Assembly: GCF_003853415.1 (NCBI RefSeq)
Contig: NZ_QTPP01000030.1
Coordinates: 34,129-98,128, forward strand
DNA: 64,000 nt
Direction of reading: 5' to 3'
Source: Burkholderia sp. Bp9142
Lineage (GTDB): Bacteria > Pseudomonadota > Gammaproteobacteria > Burkholderiales > Burkholderiaceae
Part shown: positions 52,141 to 60,588 of the stretch, in pieces
How positions within the stretch are numbered: position 1 is the stretch's first letter
Layout: each line of letters begins with the position of its first letter
The notes under the pieces: generated by a model
Database searches by the model: none
Told to the model about the DNA's origin: nothing
The model's input: only the letters and a program-made list of their open reading frames with translations
Made by a program: the position numbers and the translations under genes

Positions 52141-53466
52141 ATGGGGACTTCCGTCAAGCAACCGAAGCGGGCGGCGCTCGCTTCGTTCGTCGGCACCACG
52201 ATCGAGTGGTACGACTTCTATAGCTATGCGACCGCCGCCGCCATCGTGTTCGGGCCGCTGTTCTTCCCCGGCGAAAACCGCCTCATCAGCCTGCTCGCGT
52301 CGTTCGGCTCGTTCGCGGTCGGCTTCTTCGCGCGGCCGCTCGGCGGCGTGATGTTCGGCTATCTCGGCGACCGCTTTGGCCGCAAGCGCTCGCTGCTCGC
52401 GACGCTGATGCTGATGGCCGTGTCGACGGTCGCGATCGGCCTGCTGCCGACCCATGCGCAGGCCGGTGTGATCGCACCGATCCTGCTCGTGCTGATGCGC
52501 GTGCTGCAAGGCATCGCGGTCGGCGGCGAATGGGGCGGCGCGGTGCTGCTCGCCGGCGAGCATGCGCCGGAAGGCAAGCGCACGTTCTTTGCGTCGTTCG
52601 CGCAACTCGGCAGCGCGAGCGGCCTGATCCTGTCGATGCTCGCGTTCGGCGCGATCAGCACGCTGTCGAAGGACGACCTGATGAGCTGGGGCTGGCGCGT
52701 GCCGTTCCTCGCGAGTTCCGTGCTGCTGATCGTCGGCTTCGTGATCCGCGCGAGCGTGTCGGAATCGCCCGAGTTCGAGGAAGTCAGGAAGAGCGGCAAC
52801 ACCGCACAGAACCCGGTGCGCGAAGCGCTCAAGTACTGGCCGCTGCTGCTGCTCGCGATCGGCGCGAACGTGTACGGGATCGCCGGCGTGTACTTCAGCA
52901 ACATCTTCATGATCAGCTACGCGACGCAGTTCCTGTCGCTCGACCGGTCGATGGTGCTGCATTGCATGACCATCGTCGCCGTGCTGCAGTTCGTCGTGCA
53001 GCTCGCCGCCGCGTTCCTCGCGCAGCGCTTCGGCACGACCCGCGTGCTGCTGATCACCGGCGCCTGGGCCGCGATCGTGCCGTTCGTGATGCTGCCGCTC
53101 GTGCACATGGGCACGCCGCTGTCGATCACGGTCGGCGTCGGCCTCGCGACGCTCGCGGAATCGGGCTACTACTCGGTGGTCGCCGGTTTCGTCAGCGGCA
53201 TCTTCATCGCGCGCATCCGCTACACCGCGATCTCGATCGCGTACCAGGTGTGCGGCGCGCTCGCCGGCGGTCTCACGCCGCTCGTCGCCACGCTGATCGC
53301 GCAGAACGCCGCGCCGCAATGGTGGCCGCTCGCGCTCCAGTACATGAGCGCCGCCGTGCTGTCGTCGGTGTGCGTGTGGCTGATCTCGCGACGCGTCAGC
53401 ATCGACGATGCGGGCGCCCCCGGCAAGGCGGACGAAGTGCTGCCGCGCGGCACACGTACCGCGTAA
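52141..53466 (+). CDS. MFS transporter, metabolite:H+ symporter (MHS) family
   Basis: A 441-residue 12-TM permease. The MHS opening ASFVGTTIEWYDFYSYATAAAIVFGPLFFP, the loop GYLGDRFGRKRSLL, and ARPLGGVMFG with RVLQGIAVGGEWGGAVLLAGEHAP are all characteristic of the ProP/ShiA/KgtP branch. GAGGAGCACAAGACAG precedes the ATG. Position 50 bp behind the ureohydrolase implies uptake of the guanidino substrate. A good terminator follows. Confidence 0.88.
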   Translation: MGTSVKQPKRAALASFVGTTIEWYDFYSYATAAAIVFGPLFFPGENRLISLLASFGSFAVGFFARPLGGVMFGYLGDRFGRKRSLLATLMLMAVSTVAIGLLPTHAQAGVIAPILLVLMRVLQGIAVGGEWGGAVLLAGEHAPEGKRTFFASFAQLGSASGLILSMLAFGAISTLSKDDLMSWGWRVPFLASSVLLIVGFVIRASVSESPEFEEVRKSGNTAQNPVREALKYWPLLLLAIGANVYGIAGVYFSNIFMISYATQFLSLDRSMVLHCMTIVAVLQFVVQLAAAFLAQRFGTTRVLLITGAWAAIVPFVMLPLVHMGTPLSITVGVGLATLAESGYYSVVAGFVSGIFIARIRYTAISIAYQVCGALAGGLTPLVATLIAQNAAPQWWPLALQYMSAAVLSSVCVWLISRRVSIDDAGAPGKADEVLPRGTRTA

Positions 53467-53475
53467 CCTCACGCA

Positions 53476-53504
53476 ACGGGCAGGCGACATCGCCTGCCCG
53501 TTTG
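53476..53504 (+). terminator. Terminator after the MHS permease gene
   Basis: ACGGGCAGGCG pairs perfectly with CGCCTGCCCGT (11 bp) around a 4-nt loop and is followed by TTG, 9 bp past the stop codon. Confidence 0.75.
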
Positions 53505-53566
53505 CATTGGGCATCCGGCGGTACGCCGCAACGCCCCCGCCGCGCCCCGAACCTTCATTGCGACAA

Positions 53567-53588
53567 GCGGCCCGCCCATGCGGGCCGC
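53567..53588 (-). terminator. Hairpin downstream of metE
   Basis: GCGGCCCGC and GCGGGCCGC form a 9-bp perfect stem with a 4-nt loop. On the minus strand it is followed by TTGTCG. It lies 52 bp past the metE stop. Confidence 0.55.
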
Positions 53589-53640
53589 GAGCGTGCCGCC
53601 CGATCATCGACCGCGACGGCAGGCGCGCAGCGTTCGCACG

Positions 53641-55935
53641 TTATTGCACCTGGTTGCGCAGCGTCTTCGCGGCGGCGACCAGGTTCGTCAGCGCCGGAAT
53701 CACCTCCGCCCACTGGCGCGTCTTCAGCCCGCAGTCCGGATTCACCCACAGGCGTTCCGCCGGAATCCGCTCGGCCGCCTTCCTCATCAGGCCGACGATG
53801 TGCGCCTGCGTCGGGATGTTCGGCGAGTGGATGTCGTACACACCCGGCCCGATCTCGTTCGGATACCTGAAGCTGTCGAACGCGTCGAGCAGTTCCATGT
53901 CCGAGCGCGACGTCTCGATCGTGATCACGTCCGCGTCCATGTCGGCGATCGACGCGATGATGTCGTTGAACTCCGAATAGCACATGTGCGTATGGATCTG
54001 CGTATCGTCCTGCACGCCGTTCGCGGTGATGCGGAACGATTCGACCGCCCACTTCAGATACTCGCCCCATTGCGCGCGGCGCAGCGGCAGGCCCTCGCGC
54101 AGCGCGGCCTCGTCGATCTGGATCACGCGCACGCCGGCCTTCTCGAGGTCCAGCACTTCCTCGCGGATCGCGAGCGCGAGCTGGTAGCACGACACCGAGC
54201 GCGGCTGGTCGTCGCGCACGAACGACCAGTTCAGGATCGTCACCGGGCCGGTCAGCATGCCCTTCATCGGCTTGTTCGTCAGCGACTGCGCGTACGCGAT
54301 CCATTCGACCGTCATCGCTTTCGGACGGCTGATGTCGCCGAACAGGATCGGCGGCTTCACGCAGCGCGAACCGTACGACTGCACCCAGCCGAACTGGCTG
54401 AATGCGTAGCCGTCGAGTTGCTCGCCGAAGTATTCGACCATGTCGTTGCGTTCGGCTTCGCCGTGCACGAGCACGTCGAGCTCGAGCGATTCCTGTTCGC
54501 GCACGCTGCGCTCGATCTCGGCCCGCATCGCCTTGCGGTAGCCTGCTTCATCCAGCGCGCCGGCCTTGAACTGGCTGCGCGCCTGGCGAATTTCGGCGGT
54601 CTGCGGGAACGAGCCGATCGTCGTCGTCGGGAAGGCCGGCAGGTTCAGGCGTGCCGACTGCTTTGGCGCGCGCTCCGGATAGGGGCTCACGCGGTTGCCG
54701 AGCTGCGCGTCGACGCGGGCGATTGCAGCCTTCACCGCCGGGTTGTTCACGCGCGGCGAGCGGCGGCGCGACGCGATCGCCGCGGCATTCGCCGCGAGCG
54801 CGTCGGCCACCTTGCCGCGGCCTTCGTTCAGCGCGGTCGCGAGCACCTTCAGCTCGTCGAGCTTCTGCAGCGCGAACGCGAGCCACGAACGGATCTCCGC
54901 ATCGAGCTTCTCTTCGCTCGCGAGATCGACCGGCACGTGCAGCAGCGAGCACGACGGCGCGAGCCACAGGCGCGCGCCGAGCTGGTTCGCGAGCGGCTCG
55001 AGCCAGTCGAGCGTCGCGTTCAGGTCCGTCTTCCAGATGTTGCGGCCGTTAATCGCGCCCACCGACAGCACGCGACCGGCCGGCAGTTCACGAACCAGTG
55101 CATCGATTTCGTCACGGGCGTTGATCGCGTCGATATGCAGGCCGTCGACCGGCAGCGAAGCCGTGAGCGTCAGGTTGTCCCGAAGCTGGCCGAAGTACGT
55201 GGCGAGCAGCAGCTTGATACGGCGCGTTTCCAGCGCCGCATACGCGGTGCGGAATGCCTGGCGCCATTCAGCGTCGAGTTCGGTCACGAGGATCGGCTCG
55301 TCGATCTGCACCCATTCGACGCCCTGTGCGGTCAGCGTGTCGAGCAGCGCGCCGTACACCGGCAGCAGCTTCGGCAGCAGCGCGAGGCGATCCGAATCGT
55401 CCTTCGCCTTGCCGAGCCACAGATACGTGACGGGGCCGAGGATCACCGGCTTCGCGTTCACGCCCTGCGCTTTCGCCTCGGCCAGTTGCCCGAGCAGGCG
55501 CGACGGATCGAGTGAGAAGTTCGTGTCCGCGTGGAATTCCGGGACGATGTAGTGATAGTTCGTGTCGAACCACTTCGTCATTTCACCGGCCGCGACACCG
55601 CCGCAGCATGCCGCGTGTTCCTCCGCCGACTGCGCCGAACGGCCACGCGCGACGCGGAAATAGTTGTCGAGCGCATCGCCATGGAAGTCCCGCACGCGCT
55701 TCGGCAGGTTGCCGAGCGTGAAGCTCATGTCGAGCACCTGGTCGTAGAACGCGAAATCGCCGATCGGCGCGAGATCGAGGTCGCGCTGGTCGTTCCAGTG
55801 GCGCTGGCGGAGCTCGGCGCCGAGTGCCTTCAGCTCGTCGCGCGACGATTCGCCCTTCCAGTAGCGCTCGAGACCGAACTTGAGTTCGCGCTTCGCGCCG
55901 ATGCGCGGAAAACCGAGGTTGTGTGTCGTAACCAT
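53641..55935 (-). CDS. metE: Cobalamin-independent methionine synthase
   Basis: A 764-residue zinc enzyme transferring the methyl group of methyltetrahydropteroyl-triglutamate to homocysteine. It opens TTHNLGFPRIGAKRELKFGLERYW, and the linker region contains LPAFPTTTIGSFPQTAEIRQAR near residue 435. The C-terminal barrel has the homocysteine/zinc ligands in IHTHMCYSEFNDII near 645 and WVNPDCGLKTRQW near 730. Length is normal for the family. It is divergent from metR with 128 bp between, containing MetR-type half-sites. A B12-riboswitch-controlled cobalt uptake operon lies just beyond metR. Confidence 0.96.
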   Translation of the reverse strand: MVTTHNLGFPRIGAKRELKFGLERYWKGESSRDELKALGAELRQRHWNDQRDLDLAPIGDFAFYDQVLDMSFTLGNLPKRVRDFHGDALDNYFRVARGRSAQSAEEHAACCGGVAAGEMTKWFDTNYHYIVPEFHADTNFSLDPSRLLGQLAEAKAQGVNAKPVILGPVTYLWLGKAKDDSDRLALLPKLLPVYGALLDTLTAQGVEWVQIDEPILVTELDAEWRQAFRTAYAALETRRIKLLLATYFGQLRDNLTLTASLPVDGLHIDAINARDEIDALVRELPAGRVLSVGAINGRNIWKTDLNATLDWLEPLANQLGARLWLAPSCSLLHVPVDLASEEKLDAEIRSWLAFALQKLDELKVLATALNEGRGKVADALAANAAAIASRRRSPRVNNPAVKAAIARVDAQLGNRVSPYPERAPKQSARLNLPAFPTTTIGSFPQTAEIRQARSQFKAGALDEAGYRKAMRAEIERSVREQESLELDVLVHGEAERNDMVEYFGEQLDGYAFSQFGWVQSYGSRCVKPPILFGDISRPKAMTVEWIAYAQSLTNKPMKGMLTGPVTILNWSFVRDDQPRSVSCYQLALAIREEVLDLEKAGVRVIQIDEAALREGLPLRRAQWGEYLKWAVESFRITANGVQDDTQIHTHMCYSEFNDIIASIADMDADVITIETSRSDMELLDAFDSFRYPNEIGPGVYDIHSPNIPTQAHIVGLMRKAAERIPAERLWVNPDCGLKTRQWAEVIPALTNLVAAAKTLRNQVQ

Positions 55936-55983
55936 GAAGCTGCCGTCCAGAGAAAAATTGAAGATCCGGCAGCCATCATAGGG

Positions 55984-56017
55984 ATTTCATTCCATGAAAT
56001 AAAATGGCATTATTTCA
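55984..56017. promoter_or_regulatory. MetR-type half-site array in metE-metR promoter
   Basis: ATTTCAT-TCC-ATGAAAT (55984-56000) is a perfect 7-3-7 inverted repeat. A third half-site ATTTCA follows at 56012-56017, so TTCA/TGAA halves alternate over 34 bp. MetR recognises paired TGAA/TTCA halves, and homocysteine-bound MetR activates metE. The array is 49 bp upstream of the metE ATG. Confidence 0.65.
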
Positions 56018-56063
56018 TTCATCCATTAAATTTGTTCATGTGTTTGTGGGATAAGCGATAGCC

Positions 56064-56972
56064 ATGCTGGAACGATTCCATCTTGTCGTGATCCGCGAAG
56101 TCGAGCGCCAGGGCTCGCTGACGGCGGCCGCCAATGCGCTGCATCTCACCCAATCGGCGCTCAGCCACACCGTCCGGAAGATCGAGCAGCAGCTCGGCAC
56201 GCCGATCTGGGATCGGGAAGGACGCGGCCTGCGGCTCACGCAGGGCGGGCAATATCTGCTGAAGCTGGCACACCGGCTGCTGCCGCAGTTCGAGCTCGCC
56301 GAAGAGCGGATGAAGCAGTATGCAAAGGGCGAGCGCGGCACGCTGCGCATCGGGATGGAGTGCCATCCGTGCTATCAGTGGCTGCTGAAGGTCGTGTCGC
56401 CGTACCTGTCGCGCTGGCCGGACGTCGACGTGGACGTGAAGCAGCGCTTCCAGTTCGGCGGCATCGGCGCGCTGTTCGGCCATGACATCGACGTGCTCGT
56501 GACGCCCGACCCGCTGAACAAGCCGGGGCTGCGCTTCGATCCGGTGTTCGATTACGAGCAGGTGCTGATGGTCGCGGAGACGCACCGGTTCGCGAACGCC
56601 GACTACGTGACGCCCGAGCAGCTGACCGACGAGGTCCTGATCACCTACCCGGTCGAGACCGACCGGCTCGACATCTACAATCAGTTCCTGACGCCGGCCG
56701 GCATCGTGCCCCGGCGCCACAAGTCGATCGAGACGACCGACATCATGCTGCAGATGGTGGCAAGCGGGCGCGGCGTGGCCGCGCTGCCGGGATGGCTTGC
56801 CGACGAATACGCGGACCGGATGCCGGTCGTGCCGGTCAGGCTCGGCGAGAAGGGGATTTCGAAGCAGATCTTTCTCGGCATCCGCGAGGCGGATGCGTCG
56901 ATCGACTATCTGGCCGCATTCGTCGCGCTGGCGCGCGAATCGACGTGGAGCGCGCCGCGCATGCTGCGCTAG
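56064..56972 (+). CDS. metR: LysR family activator of methionine synthesis
   Basis: A 302-residue LysR protein. The HTH is at residues 1-60 (LVVIREVERQGSLTAAANALHLTQSALSHTVRKIEQQLG). The effector domain contains LRIGMECHPCYQWLLKVVSPYL near residue 95, a pattern particular to MetR, and RRHKSIETTDIMLQMVASGRGVAALPGWL near 220. It is divergent from metE. Homocysteine is the known co-effector of MetR. The stop lies 21 bp from the convergent cbtA stop. Confidence 0.93.
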   Translation: MLERFHLVVIREVERQGSLTAAANALHLTQSALSHTVRKIEQQLGTPIWDREGRGLRLTQGGQYLLKLAHRLLPQFELAEERMKQYAKGERGTLRIGMECHPCYQWLLKVVSPYLSRWPDVDVDVKQRFQFGGIGALFGHDIDVLVTPDPLNKPGLRFDPVFDYEQVLMVAETHRFANADYVTPEQLTDEVLITYPVETDRLDIYNQFLTPAGIVPRRHKSIETTDIMLQMVASGRGVAALPGWLADEYADRMPVVPVRLGEKGISKQIFLGIREADASIDYLAAFVALARESTWSAPRMLR

Positions 56973-56993
56973 GCACGCTCCGCGCCATGCGCG

Positions 56994-57728
56994 TCAGGCG
57001 GCGCGCATGCCGGTGCGTTCGCCGCGTTCGACCCATGCGCCGAACAGCAGGCCGATCGTCGTCCACATGATCACCTGCATGCCGATCGCCGCGACGCGGA
57101 ATTTCCACAGCACGGCGGCCGGGAAAGCGGCCGGCACTTCGTTGAACGACGGCAGCCCGATCTGCACGGCCGCGATGATCGCGACGAACACGAGCCCTGC
57201 GACGATCGACGCGTTCCACTGGCCGAGCTTCGCCAGCAGATGGCGGCGCACGCTGACCGAGAACACCATCGTCGCGATCGAGATCGCGATCATCAGGAAA
57301 AACAGGCCGGTGCGATGGCCGATCGTGTCGGGATCCCCGACCGCGGGCGGACTGGCCGGATATTTGATGTTCGGCACGATCACGAGCGTGATGAACGCCG
57401 CCAGTGCGAGCCACGCGGCCAGCGGTCGTGCCGGAAGGCGGCCGCCGCGCCCGTATGCGTACGCGAAGACCAGCGAGAACAGCCCGCCGAATGCCGCGCC
57501 GTAGGCCACGACGCCCGTCAGCAGGCCGAGGCCGGACTGCGTATGGCGGCTGACCAGTTCGTGTTCGTGTTCGTGCTCCGGCGAATCGCCATTCCCGGCA
57601 TCGTGCGATGCTTCAAAGGCGATCGCCTGATCGACTTGCGGCTCGCCGACGATCTTGGCGAAACCGAACGTGAGGAGGCCCGCGGCGATGCCTGCGAGCA
57701 TCCCGCGCATGAGCAGCTTTCCAACCAT
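56994..57728 (-). CDS. cbtA: Cobalt transporter subunit CbtA
   Basis: A 244-residue membrane protein with about six TM segments. It begins GKLLMRGMLAGIAAGLLTFGFAKIVGEP, the conserved first helix of CbtA. The acidic/His-rich loop GDSPEHEHEHELVSRHTQSG near residue 48 is a probable metal-binding region. GLLTGVVAYGAAFGGLFSLVFAYAYGR and IVPNIKYPASPPAVGDPDTIG are further CbtA marks. GGAG precedes the ATG. It follows cbtB by 13 bp, and both lie downstream of a cobalamin riboswitch, consistent with cobalt supply for B12. Confidence 0.92.
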   Translation of the reverse strand: MVGKLLMRGMLAGIAAGLLTFGFAKIVGEPQVDQAIAFEASHDAGNGDSPEHEHEHELVSRHTQSGLGLLTGVVAYGAAFGGLFSLVFAYAYGRGGRLPARPLAAWLALAAFITLVIVPNIKYPASPPAVGDPDTIGHRTGLFFLMIAISIATMVFSVSVRRHLLAKLGQWNASIVAGLVFVAIIAAVQIGLPSFNEVPAAFPAAVLWKFRVAAIGMQVIMWTTIGLLFGAWVERGERTGMRAA

Positions 57729-57741
57729 CGTGTACTCCGCG

Positions 57742-57951
57742 TCAGTGGCAGGGAAAGCCGAGCAGATGGCGGCCGTCGTGGACGAACTCGTGCACGTACA
57801 TGCCCGGCACGAGCGACGTCGCGCCCTGTTCCGCGCCGACGAAATACAGCGCGAGCAGCAGGATCAAGCCGACGAAGACGGCCCACGGCAACAATTCGCG
57901 GACGGGAATGGGGGCCGGCACGACGACCGGCTTCAGCACTGCTTCGCTCAT
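57742..57951 (-). CDS. cbtB: Cobalt transporter subunit CbtB
   Basis: A 69-residue single-TM protein (LLPWAVFVGLILLLALYFVGAEQG), with the C-terminal metal-binding stretch GMYVHEFVHDGRHLLGFPCH bearing the CbtB-typical histidines and cysteine. It is the first gene of the cbtB-cbtA operon, with GAGGTG upstream of the ATG and the riboswitch 42 bp further upstream. Confidence 0.92.
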   Translation of the reverse strand: MSEAVLKPVVVPAPIPVRELLPWAVFVGLILLLALYFVGAEQGATSLVPGMYVHEFVHDGRHLLGFPCH

Positions 57952-57992
57952 GGATGCACCTCAGGGGAATCGCGCCCCGACAAATGTTGGAT

Positions 57993-58090
57993 GGTACGAA
58001 CGCAGGTCTGGCTTCCGGGATTGAGGATCCCCGGTTACAGTGGCGCGACCGCGCCGGGCTTGCACCGGCTTCCGCGCTTCGTATCGGGCG
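57993..58090 (-). promoter_or_regulatory. Cobalamin (B12) riboswitch upstream of cbtBA
   Basis: Read on the minus strand the segment contains GAAGCCGGTGCAAG, then CCGGCGCGGTCGCGCCACTG with the B12-box core GCCACTG (58038-58044 on the plus strand). The closing block CCCGGAAGCCAGACCTG is at 58002-58018. P1 arms ATACGAAGCG (58075-58084) and CGTTCGTAC (57993-58001) pair approximately. A further hairpin GGGGCG-N3-ATTCCCC at 57964-57978, directly before the cbtB ribosome site, is the likely expression platform. By known mechanism B12 binding should lower cbtBA expression. Confidence 0.9.
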
Positions 58091-58168
58091 AATTGTACGC
58101 GCGAACGTGCGCGTGTTGAAGGCCCGCGCACGACGGGCGCGGCCGCCCCGAATCCTCCGAGCATCGAC

Positions 58169-58756
58169 ATGCCCCTCCCTGCCTCGCTGCGCATGATCGC
58201 GCATGCGCCGACCCGTGCGATGCGCACCGGCGCGTTTCCCGCTGACGATCCGCTCGATGCGCGCGGGCTCGTCGATGCAGCCGCGCTGCGCGAGTCGTTC
58301 GAAGGCGGCCGCGACGCGATCGTGCTGTGCAGCCCCGCACGTTGTGCGCAGCAAACCGCCGACGCGCTCGGGCTGCGCGCCGGCATCGACGATGCGCTGC
58401 GCGATGTCGACTACGCCAACTGGCGCGGCAAGCGGCTGCACGACCTCGCGCGCGACCTGCCCGACGAACTCGGCGCCTGGATCGACGATCCGTCCGCGTC
58501 GCCGCACGGCGGGGAATCGTTCGAGGACGTCGCGCGCCGCGTCGGCGCGTGGTTGAACGCGCTGCCGCGCGGTCGCGATATCGTCGCGATCACCCATGCG
58601 ACGATCGTTCGGGCGGCCATCGCGCACGTGCGTCGGATGGACACGAAGGCTGTGACCCGCATCGAGGTCGCGCCGCTGTCGTGCACGGTATTCACCGCGT
58701 CGCGAGACGGCTGGACCTTGCCCGCGGACGACGTTCGACGCGATACCGATGCGTAG
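58169..58756 (+). CDS. Histidine phosphatase-like protein lacking the RHG arginine
   Basis: A 195-residue branch-1 histidine phosphatase fold. After MPLPASLRMIAHAPTRAMRTG, where family members have R-H-G, only the histidine is kept (A-H-A). The second-block pattern VLCSPARCAQQTADALGL near residue 50 and VDYANWRGKRLHDLARDLPDELGAW near 85 are intact, and ITHATIVRAAIAHV near 145 supplies the late histidine. The acidic D-Y-x-x-W segment resembles CobC-like proteins. Being divergent from the cobalt uptake operon hints at a cobamide-linked role. Loss of the RHG arginine may reduce phosphatase activity. No good ribosome site is visible before the ATG. Confidence 0.78.
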   Translation: MPLPASLRMIAHAPTRAMRTGAFPADDPLDARGLVDAAALRESFEGGRDAIVLCSPARCAQQTADALGLRAGIDDALRDVDYANWRGKRLHDLARDLPDELGAWIDDPSASPHGGESFEDVARRVGAWLNALPRGRDIVAITHATIVRAAIAHVRRMDTKAVTRIEVAPLSCTVFTASRDGWTLPADDVRRDTDA

Positions 58757-58833
58757 GCCCGCCTGTTCACTATATGGAGATTGACGGCGCCACTTTCTTA
58801 CATGCGTGTAATGTGAACGGTTCGTCCTCCCGA

Positions 58834-58851
58834 CTGTCATCAAACTGACGG
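58834..58851 (+). promoter_or_regulatory. Pho-box-like site upstream of pit
   Basis: CTGTCATCAAACTGACGG consists of two 7-mers (CTGTCAT and CTGACGG) separated by 4 bp, the 11-bp period of PhoB recognition sites. It ends 46 bp upstream of the transporter ATG. Confidence 0.6.
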
Positions 58852-58897
58852 ATAGCGAAAGCTAGGATCGGCTGCGGTTCCCTTATGAGATGCCGTC

Positions 58898-60490
58898 ATG
58901 AATCAGCCTGCTTCGTCCGCCGCAAACAATTCCGGCTCCACCGAACGCACCCGGCAGGTCGGCTATGCCGTCTTCCTGCTGGTGCTCGCAATCGGCGCCG
59001 TCTATATCGCCACCCACCTGATTGCCGATCTGTCGCCCATCCGCGAAGGGTCGCTGTTCCCGTACCTGATGCTCGGCGCCGCGCTGGTGATCGCGCTCGG
59101 CTTCGAATTCGTCAACGGCTTCCACGACACCGCGAATGCGGTCGCGACCGTGATCTACACCCACTCGCTGACGCCGAACGTCGCGGTGATCTGGTCGGGC
59201 ATGTGGAACTTCCTCGGCGTGATGGTTTCGAGCGGCGCCGTCGCATTCGGCATCCTGCAGCTGCTGCCGGTCGAGCTGATCCTGCAGGTCGGTAGCGGTT
59301 CGGGTTTCGCGATGGTGTTCGCGCTGCTGATCGCCGCGATCGTCTGGAACCTGGCGACCTGGTATTTCGGATTACCGTCGTCGAGCTCGCATACGCTGAT
59401 CGGGTCGATCATCGGCGTCGGGCTGATGAACCAGCTGATGCACGGGCCGTCGGGCACGAGCGGCGTCGACTGGGGCCAGGCGCTCGGCGTCGGCAAGTCG
59501 CTGCTGCTCTCGCCGATCGTCGGCTTCCTGTGCGCGTCGCTGCTGCTGCTCCTGCTGAAGGCCGTCGTGCGGATTCCGGAACTGTACAAGGAGCCGCCGA
59601 AGGATCAGCCGCCGCCGTTCTGGATCCGCTGCCTGCTGATCCTCACGTGCACGGGCGTGTCGTTCGCGCACGGGTCGAACGACGGGCAGAAGGGGATGGG
59701 CCTCATCATGCTGATCCTGATCGGCACGATGCCGACCGCGTATGCGCTGAACAAGGCGGTCACGCGGGCCGAATCGCAGACGTTCGTCGCCGTCGCGAAC
59801 CAGGCCGCCGCGACCTTCGCGAAATACTCGAATGGCGTCGCGCCGTCCGCGAATCCGCGCGCCGACGTCGAGCACTTCGTGCAGCGCCGCGAGATGACGC
59901 CCTCCGTGCTGCCGGCCGTGCAGCAACTGTCCGCGTCGCTCGCGACCGCGGTCGGCTCGTCGGGCTCGATGGCGGCCGTGCCGCAGGGCGACGTCGACAA
60001 CGTGCGCAACACGATGTATCTGGTATCCGAAGCGATTCGCCTGATCGAGAAGTCGGGTCAGCCCGCCTTCGCCGCCGACGACAAGCTCGCGATCGACAAC
60101 TACCGCAAGCAGCTCGATCACGCGACCAAGTTCATTCCGACCTGGGTGAAGGTGGCCGTTGCGATCGCACTGGGTCTCGGCACGATGGTCGGCTGGAAAC
60201 GGATCGTCGTGACCGTCGGCGAGAAAATCGGCAAGCAGCATCTGACGTACGGACAGGGTGCGTCGGCCGAACTCGTCGCGATGCTGACGATCGGCGCGGC
60301 CGATGCGTACGGGCTGCCCGTGTCGACGACGCACGTGCTGTCGTCGGGCGTCGCGGGCACGATGGCTGCGAACGGGTCCGGGCTGCAATGGAGCACGGTG
60401 CGCAGCCTCGTGCTCGCGTGGGTGCTGACGCTGCCGGCGTCGATCGTGCTGGCGGCTGGACTTTACTGGCTGTTCCGGTCGGTCGCCTGA
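58898..60490 (+). CDS. pit: Low-affinity inorganic phosphate transporter (Pit family)
   Basis: A 530-residue H+/metal-phosphate symporter with two PHO4 halves. The signature GFEFVNGFHDTANAVATVIYT is in the first half (about residue 65). GLPSSSSHTLIGSIIGVGL, GVSFAHGSNDGQKGMGLIMLILIG near 250 and DAYGLPVSTTHVLSSGVAG near 470 are the repeat marks. A soluble insert of about 130 residues (300-410) in the central loop is usual for the PitA type. A Pho-box-like site precedes it. A hairpin terminator follows. Confidence 0.93.
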   Translation: MNQPASSAANNSGSTERTRQVGYAVFLLVLAIGAVYIATHLIADLSPIREGSLFPYLMLGAALVIALGFEFVNGFHDTANAVATVIYTHSLTPNVAVIWSGMWNFLGVMVSSGAVAFGILQLLPVELILQVGSGSGFAMVFALLIAAIVWNLATWYFGLPSSSSHTLIGSIIGVGLMNQLMHGPSGTSGVDWGQALGVGKSLLLSPIVGFLCASLLLLLLKAVVRIPELYKEPPKDQPPPFWIRCLLILTCTGVSFAHGSNDGQKGMGLIMLILIGTMPTAYALNKAVTRAESQTFVAVANQAAATFAKYSNGVAPSANPRADVEHFVQRREMTPSVLPAVQQLSASLATAVGSSGSMAAVPQGDVDNVRNTMYLVSEAIRLIEKSGQPAFAADDKLAIDNYRKQLDHATKFIPTWVKVAVAIALGLGTMVGWKRIVVTVGEKIGKQHLTYGQGASAELVAMLTIGAADAYGLPVSTTHVLSSGVAGTMAANGSGLQWSTVRSLVLAWVLTLPASIVLAAGLYWLFRSVA

Positions 60491-60505
60491 GCGGACGAGC
60501 GGCGG

Positions 60506-60525
60506 GCGGCCGGGGAATCGGCCGC
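60506..60525 (+). terminator. Hairpin after pit
   Basis: GCGGCCG pairs with CGGCCGC around a 6-nt loop, 15 bp past the stop codon. An alternative outer pairing CGAGCGGC/GCCGCTCG (60496-60528) is also possible. No T-run. Confidence 0.4.
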
Positions 60526-60564
60526 TCGCCGTGGAGGATTCGGCTCGGTCTCCACGTCTCGTCA

Positions 60565-60588
60565 CCTCTTCGCCTCTTCGCCTCTTCG
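60565..60588. repeat. Three tandem octamers CCTCTTCG
   Basis: Three perfect contiguous copies of CCTCTTCG, followed by a degenerate fourth (CCTCGCAG), in non-coding DNA after pit. Such short tandem repeats are prone to copy-number change and are good strain markers. Confidence 0.7.

Noticed and set aside
57993..58168. Cobalamin riboswitch acting on the plus-strand histidine-phosphatase-like gene
   Set aside because: The conserved B12 box and flanking blocks read only on the minus strand, so the element belongs to cbtBA.
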